Shown piece after piece: positions 48,439 to 58,002 of a stretch of 64,000 nt of DNA. The translations under genes and the position numbers were made by a program. The stretch's first letter is position 1. The number at the start of each line of letters is the position of its first letter. The notes under the pieces were generated by a model. It was not told where the DNA came from. It saw only the letters and a program-made list of their open reading frames with translations, and searched no databases. The stretch lies in the NCBI GenBank assembly GCA_016715895.1, contig JADJXH010000003.1:434001-498000 (forward strand). The letters are read 5' to 3'. The stretch is from Flavobacteriales bacterium (lineage in GTDB: Bacteria > Bacteroidota > Bacteroidia > Flavobacteriales_F > PHOS-HE28).

Positions 48439-50037
48439 ATGCGGCGCATCGCCCTGCCCTACGCGGCCACCGGCCAGTTCAGCCGGATGGTGCTCGACCT
48501 GCTGGAGGATGCGCCGTCCATCCAGCCGTTCCGCCAGCACGGGTTCCACCCCGCAGGGATGCAGGAAGCGCTGCAGGCGCGGAACTTCCCCGCTGCCCAT
48601 CGGCTGGCCCTGGCCGAGGCGCTGCGCCGGCAGTACGGCGACCTTCCCCGCACCGAGGCCGTGCAGGCCAACCTCGACCGGCTGGCCCGCCCGGGCACCC
48701 TCACCGTCACCACCGGCCATCAGCTCTGCCTCTTCGGCGGTCCCGCCTTCGTGCTCTTCAAGGTGCTGAACGCGGTGCGGCTGGCCCGTGACCTCTCCTC
48801 GGAAGCGCATCCGGTGGTGCCCGTGTTCTGGATGGCTTCCGAGGACCATGACCTGGCCGAGGTGGACCATGTGGTGCTGCGCGGAGGCACCCTGCGGTGG
48901 AGCACAACGGCGACCGGGCCGGTGGGGCGGATGACGCTGGACGGCATCGCACCGGTGCTGCAGCAGGCGGAAGCGCTGCTGGGACCGCAGGCCGAGGACC
49001 TGCGTACCCTGCTCCGCGACGCCTATGTCGACGGCCGCAGCCTGGCCGACGCCACGCGCCGGCTGATGAACGGCCTCTTCGGACACCTGGGCCTGCTGGT
49101 GCTGGACGGCGACGATCCCGCCTTGAAGGCGCTGTTCGTCCCGGTGATGCGCGAGGAGTTGCTCAACGGCATGATCGCCCGCACCGCGACGTACGCCGAG
49201 CAGCAATTCCCGGAGGGTTACAGCGCCCAGGCCCACGTGCGGCCGATCAACCTGTTCCACCTGGCTCCGGGTTCGCGGGCGCGCCTCGCACCGGACGGGG
49301 ATCATGTGCAGGTGCTGGACGGGGGCCCGCGCTGGACCATGGACGCGGCCTTGGAGGCGCTGGAGAAGCGGCCGGAGGACTTCTCACCGAACGTGCTGAT
49401 GCGCCCGCTCTATCAGGAGACGGTGCTGCCCAACGTGGCGTACGTCGGCGGCGGTGGGGAACTGGCGTACTGGATGCAGCTGCGGTGGGCTTTTCAAGCG
49501 GTGCAGCTGCCCATGCCGGTGACCACGCTGCGCACCTCGGCCGTGTTCATCGAGGAGGAGCAGGCCACCCGGCTGGCCGCCCTGGGCCTCGCGGTGGACG
49601 ACCTGTTCGCCGAGCGGCATGCGGTGGAACGGCGCCTGGCCGAACGCGATGCGCCCTTCGCCACGCGGCTGGATGCGGAACGCGAGGCCTTGCACGCCCT
49701 GTTCCGCGGCCTGGCCGAACGCACCGCGGCGGCGGGTCCCAGCTTCGTGCGGTCCGCCGCCAGCGCTGAGCAGCGCGCCCTGCATGGCCTGGAGCGGATG
49801 GAGCAGCGGCTGCTGCGAACGGCCAAGCAACACAATGAGGTGACCCTTCGGCGTTACCAGGCGATCCGCGAAGCGGTCTTCCCCGGCGGCGTGCTGCAGG
49901 AGCGGCGCGAGGGCTTCCTCAGCCTGCTCGCCGACCACGGCCTGTCGATGATCGATCGCCTGTTGAACGAGCTGGACCCGCTGGAGAAGCGCTTCTCCGT
50001 GTTCGTGCTGCCGCCGCGCTCAGCGCAGGAAGCGTAA
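48439..50037 (+). CDS. bshC: BshC, bacillithiol biosynthesis cysteine-adding enzyme
   Basis: 532 residues, the family length. MRRIALPYAATGQFSRMVLD is a BshC-like N-terminus; TVTTGHQLCLFGGPAFVLFK, VPVFWMASEDHDLAEVDHV and PNVLMRPLYQETVLPNVAYV are the strongest signatures. The final step of bacillithiol synthesis attaches cysteine to glucosaminyl-malate. The C-terminal 130 residues form the expected coiled-coil. ATG 48439 follows the -7 box directly; starts upstream of the box are excluded by it. It overlaps the convergent T9SS gene by 18 bp. Confidence 0.93.
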   Translation: MRRIALPYAATGQFSRMVLDLLEDAPSIQPFRQHGFHPAGMQEALQARNFPAAHRLALAEALRRQYGDLPRTEAVQANLDRLARPGTLTVTTGHQLCLFGGPAFVLFKVLNAVRLARDLSSEAHPVVPVFWMASEDHDLAEVDHVVLRGGTLRWSTTATGPVGRMTLDGIAPVLQQAEALLGPQAEDLRTLLRDAYVDGRSLADATRRLMNGLFGHLGLLVLDGDDPALKALFVPVMREELLNGMIARTATYAEQQFPEGYSAQAHVRPINLFHLAPGSRARLAPDGDHVQVLDGGPRWTMDAALEALEKRPEDFSPNVLMRPLYQETVLPNVAYVGGGGELAYWMQLRWAFQAVQLPMPVTTLRTSAVFIEEEQATRLAALGLAVDDLFAERHAVERRLAERDAPFATRLDAEREALHALFRGLAERTAAAGPSFVRSAASAEQRALHGLERMEQRLLRTAKQHNEVTLRRYQAIREAVFPGGVLQERREGFLSLLADHGLSMIDRLLNELDPLEKRFSVFVLPPRSAQEA

Positions 50038-52920
50038 CACCTCGGCTCCGCCATCGATGCGCAGGAGGTAGGCCCCCGCGCGGAGGTCCTCCACCGGCAC
50101 GCGCAGGGCGGCCTCGTCACCCGTGCGGAAGGAGCGCAGCACCCGGCCGCTGGCGTCCAGCAGGTCCACCACGGTGCCGGCCGGCATGGACGATCGCAGC
50201 CAGAGCGCTCCATCGGCCGTGTAGAGCAGCGGCCGGGCGGTGTGGCCGGCGAACTCCACGACCACCGACGCGCTCACGGTGGAGCTGCCGTCGTGGTCCG
50301 TTTGCCGCAGGCGATAGTAGCTCAGGCCGGGGAGGGGGGCCTGGTCGTAGGCCGAATAGTCCAGCTGCTGCTGGCTGTCACCGGCGCCGTCCACCTCCAG
50401 CACCGCGCTGAAGGCGTGGTTGTCCGCGCTGCGCTCCACGGTGAAGAAGGCGTTGTTGCGCTCGGTGGCCGTGGCCCAGTCCAGCCGCACGCGATCGCCA
50501 TCGGGCCGGGCGGTGAAGTGGAGCAGCTCCACCGGCAGGGGGTTCTGCGCGCTCACCGAGGCCAGGGTCCAGGGGCTGAAGGCGCTCTGCTGCACCGCCG
50601 TGGCCACCGTTCCAGTGACCACCGTGCCGGTGGTGGCGCCGTTGCCGCGGTCGAGCCAGAGGGCGCCGTCCCATCGGGCCACGCGCAGATCGGGCAGCGC
50701 GGTGACGCCGCAGCTCTCGGGCGTGTCCCAGCTCAGCACCACGGTGGCGTTCGGGCTACCGGCCGTGCGGTCGATCGTCCAGTACTCACAGGCACTGATG
50801 TGGTCGAGGGTCACGTCCAACGCATTGCCGAAGGTGACCTGCGGGTCGGCGGCGAAGTACTCCACGGTGAAGGCGTCGGTGGCCGTGCCGGTGAGGCCCT
50901 GCAGGCGGGCGGGGCGGTGGCTGTTGCCCTTGCCCACCGGGTAGGTGAGGTCGGTGAGGCCGATCTTCTGGAGCGGGCCGTGCACGAAGCTGAGGTCGCT
51001 GGCGTTGGTGGCCGTGGCGGTGGGGCCCAGCGTGAGGCCGGGCGCGCTGAAGATGCGGCCCTGCACCAGGTCCAGGTTGGTGTTCACCCGCACCGGGTCG
51101 CCCAGCAGGATGTCGCCGCTCGGCTTGTTGACGCGCAGGGTGCTGAAGATCTCCGTGAAGCCGGCCGGTAGGATTCCCTGGTTGCCGGTGGCGTTCATCA
51201 CCACGGTGCTGCCGATCTCGTCGAAGTTGGTCTCGGCGGCGGTGTTGTTCCAGTCGCCGCCGACGTTCATCAGGCTGCCCACCACGCCGTTGCTCAGGTC
51301 GAGCAGGCCGCCGGGCATGATGTTCACATCGCTCAGCACGGTCACCGTGTTGGTGGTGGCGTTGCTCATGAAGCGCGCGTCGGGGGTGACGAGGTTGACG
51401 CCGTTCACGCTCAGCTCGGCGCATTGGAAGGTGCTGCCGCCCACGATGTCGATGCCCATCAGGCCCGTGCCGGCCGTGCGTTGTACCACCACGGTGCCGC
51501 CCGCGTTCAGGGTGCTGGCCCCGTTCACCTGCAGGAAGCGGCTCACGCCGTCGGTGCGCACCGTGAGGTCGTCGCACACCGCCGTGCCGCCCCCGGTCAC
51601 CACGCAGCTCTGCAAGCTGGTCTGGTCGATCAGCACGTTGGTGGTGGCCACGGGCACGGTGGCATCGTCCCAGTTGCGGCAGTCGAACCAGTCGTTGGTC
51701 TTCGCGCCGGTCCACAGGCCCGGGATGAAGCCACCCGGGGTGATGGGCAGCACCGGGGCTGACAGGTAGTTGGGCAGGCCCGCGGCGTAGTTCGCGCAGC
51801 TGGTGTAGGTGGTCCAGTTCACCGGATCGTCGATCCGGATCAACCAGCCGCGCTGGGTGGTGATGGTCTGCGGACCCGTGTACTTGCTCCAGTCCGTGGT
51901 GGCCGAGGGGCCCATGCTGAAGCAGGGCATGCCCGGCGGAAGCCCGCTCTGCTGGGAGGAGTTCTGGAAGCTCAGCCAGTTGCCGTTCGTGCTGAATCCA
52001 TACAGCACCGTGCCGTTGTAGGTGGCGTTCGCCGCTCCGCCGGGATTGGTCCAGGCCAACCCCATGGAACCGCCGAACTGCATGAAGAAGATCTGGTCGC
52101 CGTTCACGTTCAGGTTCAGCGGATTGGTGAACCCGGCGAAGGTCTGACTTGACCAGAACGCATCCGGCGCCACGGCGGAGACGTTCCCCGGAAGTGAGTT
52201 GCTCACCCGCAGGGTGATCACCGTGCCGGCCGGGATCGTGGGGCCCGTGCGGGTGATGCGGACAGCCCCCTCGGTCTCGCCCCATTGCCCGGGGTTGGTG
52301 TACTCGTAGCCACAATCCGTGAGGTCGATCGTGGTGTTGGGCGTGATGTCCAGGAAGGAGAAGAAGCTGATCTCATCCTGCGCCGTCACCCCACTGCAGG
52401 CCTGGTTGTTCGCGTTCACGCCCACGATCACGATGTCCCCCTGGTTGAAGACCGTGGTGGGTGCGTTGATGTCCACGATCGTCAGGGTGGCCACGGCGTT
52501 CAGCCCGATGCTGAAGCCCGCCGGTACTGACACAATGGTGAAGGTGATGATGTTGTTGCCGTCGATGATCCCGTCCATCGATGGTAGGACGCGCAGGGCG
52601 GTGATCGCTGAGGTCGTAGTGGACCCTGTCTGCGGGGTCAAGGCGATCGTGGCGGCGGTCTCCGCTGGGCTGGTGGTGTAATCGTTCGGTGCCACCCCGT
52701 ACACGGTACCTGGATTCACCGAAACGCTGATGACGATCTGCTGCAACGCCGGCCAGGGTGTCCCCCAGCTCAGGTTGAAGGTCTGCATCGGCGCGCTCTC
52801 GAGGCAGGTGATGGCCGTGGTGTTGAACTGCACGGCCTGCGCGTGGGCATGTGGCGCAACGAGCCCCACGGCGAGGACCAGGACCCCAAGGGTCCGGAGG
52901 ACAGAGCGGTGGCGTGGCAT
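50020..52920 (-). CDS. Secreted autotransporter-like protein with T9SS sorting domain
   Basis: 966 residues from ATG 52920 (MPRHRSVLRTLGVLVLAVGL, signal peptide). Ig-like regions (APTTVFNQGDIVIVGVNANN) precede a beta-helix-like stretch rich in Asn/Thr/Gly (LWTGAKTNDWFDCRNWDDAT, VNGASTLNAGGTVVVQRTAG). Then come FTARPDGDRVRLDWATATER and FFTVERSADNHAFSAVLEVD, the module usual just before T9SS domains. The last 70 residues (ALWLRSSMPAGTVVDLLDAS, GAYLLRIDGGAEVLRF) form the sorting domain. Surface-exposed, function unknown. Confidence 0.82.
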   Translation of the reverse strand: MPRHRSVLRTLGVLVLAVGLVAPHAHAQAVQFNTTAITCLESAPMQTFNLSWGTPWPALQQIVISVSVNPGTVYGVAPNDYTTSPAETAATIALTPQTGSTTTSAITALRVLPSMDGIIDGNNIITFTIVSVPAGFSIGLNAVATLTIVDINAPTTVFNQGDIVIVGVNANNQACSGVTAQDEISFFSFLDITPNTTIDLTDCGYEYTNPGQWGETEGAVRITRTGPTIPAGTVITLRVSNSLPGNVSAVAPDAFWSSQTFAGFTNPLNLNVNGDQIFFMQFGGSMGLAWTNPGGAANATYNGTVLYGFSTNGNWLSFQNSSQQSGLPPGMPCFSMGPSATTDWSKYTGPQTITTQRGWLIRIDDPVNWTTYTSCANYAAGLPNYLSAPVLPITPGGFIPGLWTGAKTNDWFDCRNWDDATVPVATTNVLIDQTSLQSCVVTGGGTAVCDDLTVRTDGVSRFLQVNGASTLNAGGTVVVQRTAGTGLMGIDIVGGSTFQCAELSVNGVNLVTPDARFMSNATTNTVTVLSDVNIMPGGLLDLSNGVVGSLMNVGGDWNNTAAETNFDEIGSTVVMNATGNQGILPAGFTEIFSTLRVNKPSGDILLGDPVRVNTNLDLVQGRIFSAPGLTLGPTATATNASDLSFVHGPLQKIGLTDLTYPVGKGNSHRPARLQGLTGTATDAFTVEYFAADPQVTFGNALDVTLDHISACEYWTIDRTAGSPNATVVLSWDTPESCGVTALPDLRVARWDGALWLDRGNGATTGTVVTGTVATAVQQSAFSPWTLASVSAQNPLPVELLHFTARPDGDRVRLDWATATERNNAFFTVERSADNHAFSAVLEVDGAGDSQQQLDYSAYDQAPLPGLSYYRLRQTDHDGSSTVSASVVVEFAGHTARPLLYTADGALWLRSSMPAGTVVDLLDASGRVLRSFRTGDEAALRVPVEDLRAGAYLLRIDGGAEVLRFLR

Positions 52921-52928
52921 CGCGGCCG

Positions 52929-52936
52929 CAAAGATC
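52929..52936 (-). promoter_or_regulatory. -7-like element GATCTTTG for the T9SS gene at 52920
   Basis: Minus-strand GATCTTTG followed by C, matching TAnnTTTG except for the first base, 8 nt before ATG 52920. Confidence 0.3.
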
Positions 52937-53080
52937 GCGGTCCCTGAGCCTCCGATCGTTAGCCGATCGTGAAGAATGGGCCGCGGTCGGTCCTGTGAAG
53001 GTACGTCGGGTCCGCGTTCCGTGCGCATCCATGGGCAAGACGCGGGGAAAAGCCTGCGGGTCAACCCCTTGCGCGATCAG

Positions 53081-53104
53081 TTATCCACGATCCATCCACG
53101 ATCG
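53081..53104 (+). repeat. ATCCACGATC tandem motif, copy 3, upstream of guaA
   Basis: TTATCCACGATC followed by a second ATCCACGATC at an 11-nt period. Twenty-three of 24 bases match the reverse complement of 2491-2514. It ends 18 bp before the -7 box of guaA, in the position of an activator or repressor site. Confidence 0.5.
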
Positions 53105-53122
53105 GGGGGCGGGGTGGAGGGA

Positions 53123-53130
53123 TACCTTTG
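53123..53130 (+). promoter_or_regulatory. -7 promoter element TACCTTTG for guaA
   Basis: Exact TAnnTTTG followed by C, 39 nt before the GTG at 53170. An in-frame TTG inside the box (53128) is unlikely to be the start. Confidence 0.6.
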
Positions 53131-53169
53131 CCGCCCTGCCACAGCGCCCTCAGCGCGTGCCTCCCCCGC

Positions 53170-54705
53170 GTGCCCGACACCATCCTCATCCTCGACCACG
53201 GCAGCCAGTACACCCAGCTGATCGCCCGGCGCGTGCGCGAGCTCAACGTGTACTGCGAGATCCACCCCTTCACCAAGGCGGCCTCGCTGGCGGGGGATGC
53301 CTCGATCAAGGGCGTCATCCTCAGCGGCAGCCCCTTCAGCGTGCACGACCCCAACGCGCCGGACACCGACATCAGCGGCTTCCAGGGCCGGGTGCCGGTG
53401 CTGGCCGTGTGCTACGGAGCCCAGCTGCTGGCCCGGCGCGAAGGGGCGCCCGTGGTGCGCAGCACCGTGCGCGAATACGGCCGCGCCCACCTGGACAACA
53501 TCCACATCAGCGCGCCGCTCTTCGACGGCATCCACCCCGGCAGCCAGGTGTGGATGAGCCACGGCGACAGCATCACCGGGGCGGAGGGCCGCATGGAGGT
53601 GATGGCCAGCACCCACGCCGTGCCCGTGGCCGCCTACCGGCTGAAGGACGAGCCCACCTTCGCGGTGCAGTTCCACCCGGAGGTGTACCACACCACCGAG
53701 GGCCTGCAGCTGCTACGCAACTTCGTGCACGGCGTGTGCGGCTGCGCCGGCGACTGGACCCCGCACGCCTTCGTGTCCACCACGGTGGACCGGCTGCGCG
53801 ACCAACTGGGCACGGACCAGGTGGTGATGGCGTTGAGCGGCGGGGTGGACAGCACGGTGGCGGCGGTGCTGCTGCAGCGGGCCATCGGCGACCGGTTGCA
53901 CTGCATCTTCGTGGACAACGGCCTGCTGCGCAAGAACGAGTACGCGCAGGTGCTGGAGGATTACCGGCACCTGGGCCTCAACATCACCGGCGTGGATGCG
54001 CGGGACCGGTTCTACGCCGCCCTGCGCGGGCTGGAGGAGCCGGAGGCGAAGCGCAAGGCCATCGGCCGCACCTTCATCGAGGTCTTCGACACCGAGGCCC
54101 ACCGCATCCAGGATGTGAAGTGGCTGGGCCAGGGCACCATCTACCCGGATGTGATCGAGAGCGTGAGCGTGAACGGGCCGAGCGTGACGATCAAGAGCCA
54201 CCACAACGTGGGCGGGCTTCCCGAGCGGATGAAGATGCAGGTGGTGGAGCCCCTGCGCCTGATCTTCAAGGACGAGGTGCGGCGCGTGGGCCGGGAGCTG
54301 GGGCTCGATGCGCGCCTGCTGGGCCGCCATCCCTTCCCGGGCCCGGGGCTGGGCATCCGCATCCTGGGCGAGGTCACCGCCGAGAAGGTGGCGCTGCTGC
54401 AGGAGGTGGACGCCATCTGGGTGCAGGGCCTGCGGGACGAAGGCCTCTACGACCAGGTGTGGCAGGCCGGCGCCATCCTGCTGCCGGTGCGCAGCGTGGG
54501 CGTGATGGGCGATGAGCGCACCTACGAGAACGCGGTGGCCCTGCGGGCGGTGACCAGCACCGACGGCATGACGGCGGACTGGTGCGACCTGCCGCACGCC
54601 TTCCTGGCACGGATCTCGAACGCCATCATCAACCGGGTGAACGGCGTGAACCGCGTGGTGTACGACATCAGCAGCAAGCCCCCGGCCACCATCGAATGGG
54701 AATGA
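53170..54705 (+). CDS. guaA: GMP synthase (glutamine-hydrolysing)
   Basis: 511 residues from GTG 53170 (VPDTILILDHGSQYTQLIAR), the usual length. Class I amidotransferase domain with Cys in VLAVCYGAQLLA and the His-Glu pair in FAVQFHPEVYHT. ATP-pyrophosphatase domain with PP-loop ALSGGVDSTVAAV and FVDNGLLRKNE. The C-terminal dimerisation domain (HPFPGPGLGIRILGEVTAEK; RISNAIINRVNGVNRVVYDI; KPPATIEWE) is complete. Converts XMP to GMP. It overlaps the next gene at ATGA, so the two are translationally coupled. Confidence 0.97.
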   Translation: MPDTILILDHGSQYTQLIARRVRELNVYCEIHPFTKAASLAGDASIKGVILSGSPFSVHDPNAPDTDISGFQGRVPVLAVCYGAQLLARREGAPVVRSTVREYGRAHLDNIHISAPLFDGIHPGSQVWMSHGDSITGAEGRMEVMASTHAVPVAAYRLKDEPTFAVQFHPEVYHTTEGLQLLRNFVHGVCGCAGDWTPHAFVSTTVDRLRDQLGTDQVVMALSGGVDSTVAAVLLQRAIGDRLHCIFVDNGLLRKNEYAQVLEDYRHLGLNITGVDARDRFYAALRGLEEPEAKRKAIGRTFIEVFDTEAHRIQDVKWLGQGTIYPDVIESVSVNGPSVTIKSHHNVGGLPERMKMQVVEPLRLIFKDEVRRVGRELGLDARLLGRHPFPGPGLGIRILGEVTAEKVALLQEVDAIWVQGLRDEGLYDQVWQAGAILLPVRSVGVMGDERTYENAVALRAVTSTDGMTADWCDLPHAFLARISNAIINRVNGVNRVVYDISSKPPATIEWE

Positions 54706-56453
54706 TGCGTCCGCTGGCCCTGCTGCTGATCCTGTTCCTGACGCCTGCCCTGCTGGCGCAGGAGGTGCGTGTGGTGGACGGGAAGCGCTACGTGGTGCAT
54801 ACCGTGGTGGCCGGTCAGACCCTCTATGCGATCAGCCGTCACTATGCGGTGCCGGTGGCGGACCTCACGGCAGCCAACCCGGCGGCGGCGCAGGGCCTCA
54901 GCATCGGGCAGGTGCTGCTGATCCCGCAGGACGCGGTGGACCGCAAGGAGCTGCGCAGCGCGCCGAAGTTCCGGGCCACCGGCGAGCTGGTGCACACGGT
55001 GGCGAAGAAGGAGACGCTGTTCGGCATCGCGCAGCGCTACGGCGTGGAGCAGACGGCCCTGATCGAGCGCAACCCCGAGCTGGTTGGCGGGCTGAAGGCG
55101 GGCATGGAACTGGTGATCCCGCCGGCGACCTCCAAGGAGGTGCCCGTCATCGCGGCCGAACCGGCACGCGCGGACAACAGCCGGTCGCACCTGGTGGTCG
55201 CGGGGGAGACGCTCTTCAGCCTGGGCAAACGGTACGGGATCACCGTGGACGCGTTGAAGGAGGCCAACGGCGGCCTGGCGGACGGCCTGAAGGTGGGCAC
55301 CTACCTGCGGATCCCCGCGCCACCCGAGCCGGAGCCTGTGCTGGATACCGTGCGCAGGCCGATCCGCTACCAGGTGGGCCTGCTGCTGCCCCTCTGCCTG
55401 GACCGCAACGACAGTGTGCACGCCGCCGACCCGGACCACAAGGGGCTGTACGCCGTCACCGACATCGCCGGACAATTCCTCGCCGGTGCGCGCATGGCCA
55501 TCGACTCCATGGCCCGCAGGGGCATGCAACTGGATGTGCATCTCCACGATGTGGGGGAGGATGCGGCCACGTGGGGGCCGGTGTTGCGCAAGGGGGAGAT
55601 GCGGACCATGGACCTGTTCATCGGTCCGTTCCACCGCGGCGCGATCGATCAGCTGGCGGCCGTGGTGCGTGACGCGCACATCGTGTGCCCGGTGCCGCAG
55701 AGCAACAAGGTGATCCTGGGCCATCCGCAGGTGAGCAAGGTGATCAGCGGGCGCCCGGACCTGGTGCAGCACATGGGGCGGTATGTGGCCACGAAGCACG
55801 CCCGGGAGAACCTGATCCTGCTGCGGCCCGACCTGCCGGCGGAGAAGGAGCTCCAGGACCAGCTGCAGCGCGCCGTGCAGGCGGCCCTCGCCGAGCGCAC
55901 GGACCGGCTGCGGGACAGTGTGCTGGTGGCGCGGCCCGGCAAGCGGGACCTCGGCGACCTGACCGGGAAGCTGGACCTCGCGCGGCTGAACGTGCTGCTG
56001 GTGCCCAGCGAGGACGTGGAGTTCGTGAGCGCGCTGGTCACACGCCTCACCCCGCTGGTGGGGAAGTACCGCATCGCGGTGTTCGGCATGCCGGCCTGGA
56101 GCAGCATGGACGTGCTGGAGCCCGGCGACCTGAACAAACTGGACCTGCACGTGCCCGCCGCCACGCACATCGACCGGGACGCCCCTGCGGTGCGTGCGTT
56201 CACGGAGCGGTTCAGGGTGGAGCACGGCACGGACGCGGGGCCTTACGCCTTCCTGGGCTTCGATGTGACGTTGTACTACCTCACCTGCCTGATGGAGGAG
56301 GGCATGGGATTCCCCGATCGCTTCGACCTGGTGGCGACCTCGCCGCTGCACATGGGTTTCCGCATGCGCCGCATGGGCATCGAGAACGGCTTCAGCAACG
56401 AAAGCGCGTTGATGCTCGAATACCGCGACATGGGGGTGCATCCGGCGCGCTAG
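54702..56453 (+). CDS. LysM-repeat protein fused to periplasmic receptor-like domain
   Basis: 583 residues from ATG 54702 (MMRPLALLLILFLTPALLAQ, signal peptide). Three LysM repeats in the first 210 residues: HTVVAGQTLYAISRHYAVPV, HTVAKKETLFGIAQRYGVEQ, LVVAGETLFSLGKRYGITVD. From about 225 a type 1 periplasmic-binding-protein-like domain (IRYQVGLLLPLCLDRND, MDLFIGPFHRGAIDQLAAVV, FRVEHGTDAGPYAFLGFDVT) follows, as in branched-chain amino-acid receptors. The combination is common in Bacteroidota next to guaA. It probably binds peptidoglycan and senses or scaffolds; no transport genes accompany it. Confidence 0.85.
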   Translation: MMRPLALLLILFLTPALLAQEVRVVDGKRYVVHTVVAGQTLYAISRHYAVPVADLTAANPAAAQGLSIGQVLLIPQDAVDRKELRSAPKFRATGELVHTVAKKETLFGIAQRYGVEQTALIERNPELVGGLKAGMELVIPPATSKEVPVIAAEPARADNSRSHLVVAGETLFSLGKRYGITVDALKEANGGLADGLKVGTYLRIPAPPEPEPVLDTVRRPIRYQVGLLLPLCLDRNDSVHAADPDHKGLYAVTDIAGQFLAGARMAIDSMARRGMQLDVHLHDVGEDAATWGPVLRKGEMRTMDLFIGPFHRGAIDQLAAVVRDAHIVCPVPQSNKVILGHPQVSKVISGRPDLVQHMGRYVATKHARENLILLRPDLPAEKELQDQLQRAVQAALAERTDRLRDSVLVARPGKRDLGDLTGKLDLARLNVLLVPSEDVEFVSALVTRLTPLVGKYRIAVFGMPAWSSMDVLEPGDLNKLDLHVPAATHIDRDAPAVRAFTERFRVEHGTDAGPYAFLGFDVTLYYLTCLMEEGMGFPDRFDLVATSPLHMGFRMRRMGIENGFSNESALMLEYRDMGVHPAR

Positions 56454-56466
56454 AAGGCCGGCGCGA

Positions 56467-57537
56467 TCAACGCGTGTCGGATCCGTCCGGGTCGTAAGCC
56501 GGTTCCTCGCCGAGCAGATAGCCGTAGGGCCGCAGCCCGGGCACCGAGTCACAGACCAGCTTGATCATGCCGGCCAGGGGGATGGCCACCACCATGCCCA
56601 CCACGCCCCAGAGCATGCCCGCGGCGATCAGCGCCAGCATGCTGGCGAGCGGATTGAGGCTCACGCTCCCGCCCACCACCTTGGGGGTGATGAAGTTGTT
56701 GTCCAGGAACTGGGTGATGACGCAGACGGCCAGCGCGCCGATGGCGTAGCCGATGGAGTCCTTCGTGATGAGCGCGACCAGGATGGGCAGCAGGCTGCCG
56801 AGCAGCACGCCGATGTACGGGATGAGGTTGAGCAGGGCGAGCAGGAAACCCAGGACCACGGCGTAGGGCAGGCCGAGCACGAGGAAGCCGATGCTGTTGA
56901 GGGTGCCCAGGATGAGCATCACCAGCAGGACGCCACGCAGATAGCTGCGGCTGAGCGCGCTGATGCGGCGCACGATGGCCACGGCGTCCATGTCCCGGTC
57001 ATCGCTCCAATGGGCCAGGAACTCGCGGAACTTGTCCTTCATCATCAGGAGCAGGAAGACGAAGAAGGGGATGGGGACGACGACCCCGAGCGCGGCGCCG
57101 GCTCCGCTGAACACCTTCACCAGCAGCTGACCTCCGGTGTCGGCCAGACCGGCGACCTGGGCGTTGAACCACTGGATCTGGTCGCGCCGGTCGATGTGCA
57201 CCGACCCCTCCACCCAGCGCATCAGGGCCTGCACCTTGGCGTTGAGCGTGTGTTGCAGGGAGGGGAGCTCCCCGCCGAACCGGGTGAACTGCCATCCCAG
57301 GAAGAAGAAGGCCCCCATCACGACGGCGACAAGGGCCAGCGTGGCCACCAGCGCGCCCACCCACCGGGGCCGCCCGGCCTGCTCAATGCGCCGGCAGAGC
57401 GGAAGCAGGAGGAAGGTGAACAGGGCCGAGACGAAGAGGAGGAGGAACAGGTCGCGCCCGTAGGCGAGCACCATCACGGTGAGCACCAGCGCGAGCAGGG
57501 TCAGCACATACCGCTGCAGGGCGTCGCGTTGGGCCAT
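56467..57537 (-). CDS. AI-2E family transporter (PerM-like)
   Basis: 356 residues from ATG 57537 (MAQRDALQRYVLTLLALVLT). About eight membrane segments, among them LVATLALVAVVMGAFFFLGW, GVVVPIPFFVFLLLMMKDKF, and the family motif NLIPYIGVLLGSLLPILVAL with FLDNNFITPKVVGGSVSLNP near the C-terminus. The periplasmic loop of about 70 residues lies between helices 3 and 4. Members export small signals or ions; the substrate here is unknown. A -7-like TTTCTTTG at 57548-57541 (minus) ends 3 nt before the start. Confidence 0.9.
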   Translation of the reverse strand: MAQRDALQRYVLTLLALVLTVMVLAYGRDLFLLLFVSALFTFLLLPLCRRIEQAGRPRWVGALVATLALVAVVMGAFFFLGWQFTRFGGELPSLQHTLNAKVQALMRWVEGSVHIDRRDQIQWFNAQVAGLADTGGQLLVKVFSGAGAALGVVVPIPFFVFLLLMMKDKFREFLAHWSDDRDMDAVAIVRRISALSRSYLRGVLLVMLILGTLNSIGFLVLGLPYAVVLGFLLALLNLIPYIGVLLGSLLPILVALITKDSIGYAIGALAVCVITQFLDNNFITPKVVGGSVSLNPLASMLALIAAGMLWGVVGMVVAIPLAGMIKLVCDSVPGLRPYGYLLGEEPAYDPDGSDTR

Positions 57538-57561
57538 GCACAAAGAAAGGCAGCGTGACGG

Positions 57562-58002
57562 TCACACGTCCTCCTGGCGCCGCTCACGGCGTTCGCGCCA
57601 GCGGTCGCGCAACCGGTCCCAGCTGCGGCGGAGCTCACCGACGACCTGACCGGCGCGCTCCGGAGTGGCGAGCCGGTCGACCAGCAGGGGAAGCACAAGT
57701 CCGGCCACCATGCCGGCCACCCGTCCCGCCGGGGTCTTGCGTCCGGCCCCCACGGCCAGGCCGACCAATTGCCCTGCGGTGGAGCGGGAGGGCGTGAACA
57801 GACCACGCAATGCCTTCAGCCAAGGGATGCCACCGACGGCATGGCGCACCCCTTCCCCCAGGAGCTGGCGGCGGAACACTGGATCCTGCAGCCGGGCCCA
57901 CTCCTGGCGGAGATCGGCGCGGCGCGCATCGCGCATCGCGGTGCGGCGATCGAGCTCGGCCCGCACGGCGGCGATGCTGGTGAACCGTTCAGGAGCGGTC
58001 AT
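57562..58002 (-). CDS. Hypothetical protein of the YtxH/holin envelope operon
   Basis: 146 residues, MTAPERFTSIAAVRAELDRR. Charged helical N-terminus, a hydrophobic-rich centre (AGMVAGLVLPLLVDRLA) and a very basic tail (RDRWRERRERRQEDV). I do not recognise the family. It overlaps the holin-X gene by 14 bp and is the last of three genes on the minus strand. Its position suggests a role at the inner membrane with the other two. Confidence 0.65.
   Translation of the reverse strand: MTAPERFTSIAAVRAELDRRTAMRDARRADLRQEWARLQDPVFRRQLLGEGVRHAVGGIPWLKALRGLFTPSRSTAGQLVGLAVGAGRKTPAGRVAGMVAGLVLPLLVDRLATPERAGQVVGELRRSWDRLRDRWRERRERRQEDV

Noticed and set aside
44427..48791. Very long open frame on the plus strand opposite the PNGase-like gene
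   Set aside because: Its translation is low-complexity and matches no family, while the minus strand encodes a signal peptide, LamG, PNGase F-like and T9SS domains. Long antisense frames are expected in GC-rich genes with strong third-position bias; those at 13208-15568, 17955-20087 and 61146-63902 were dropped for the same reason.
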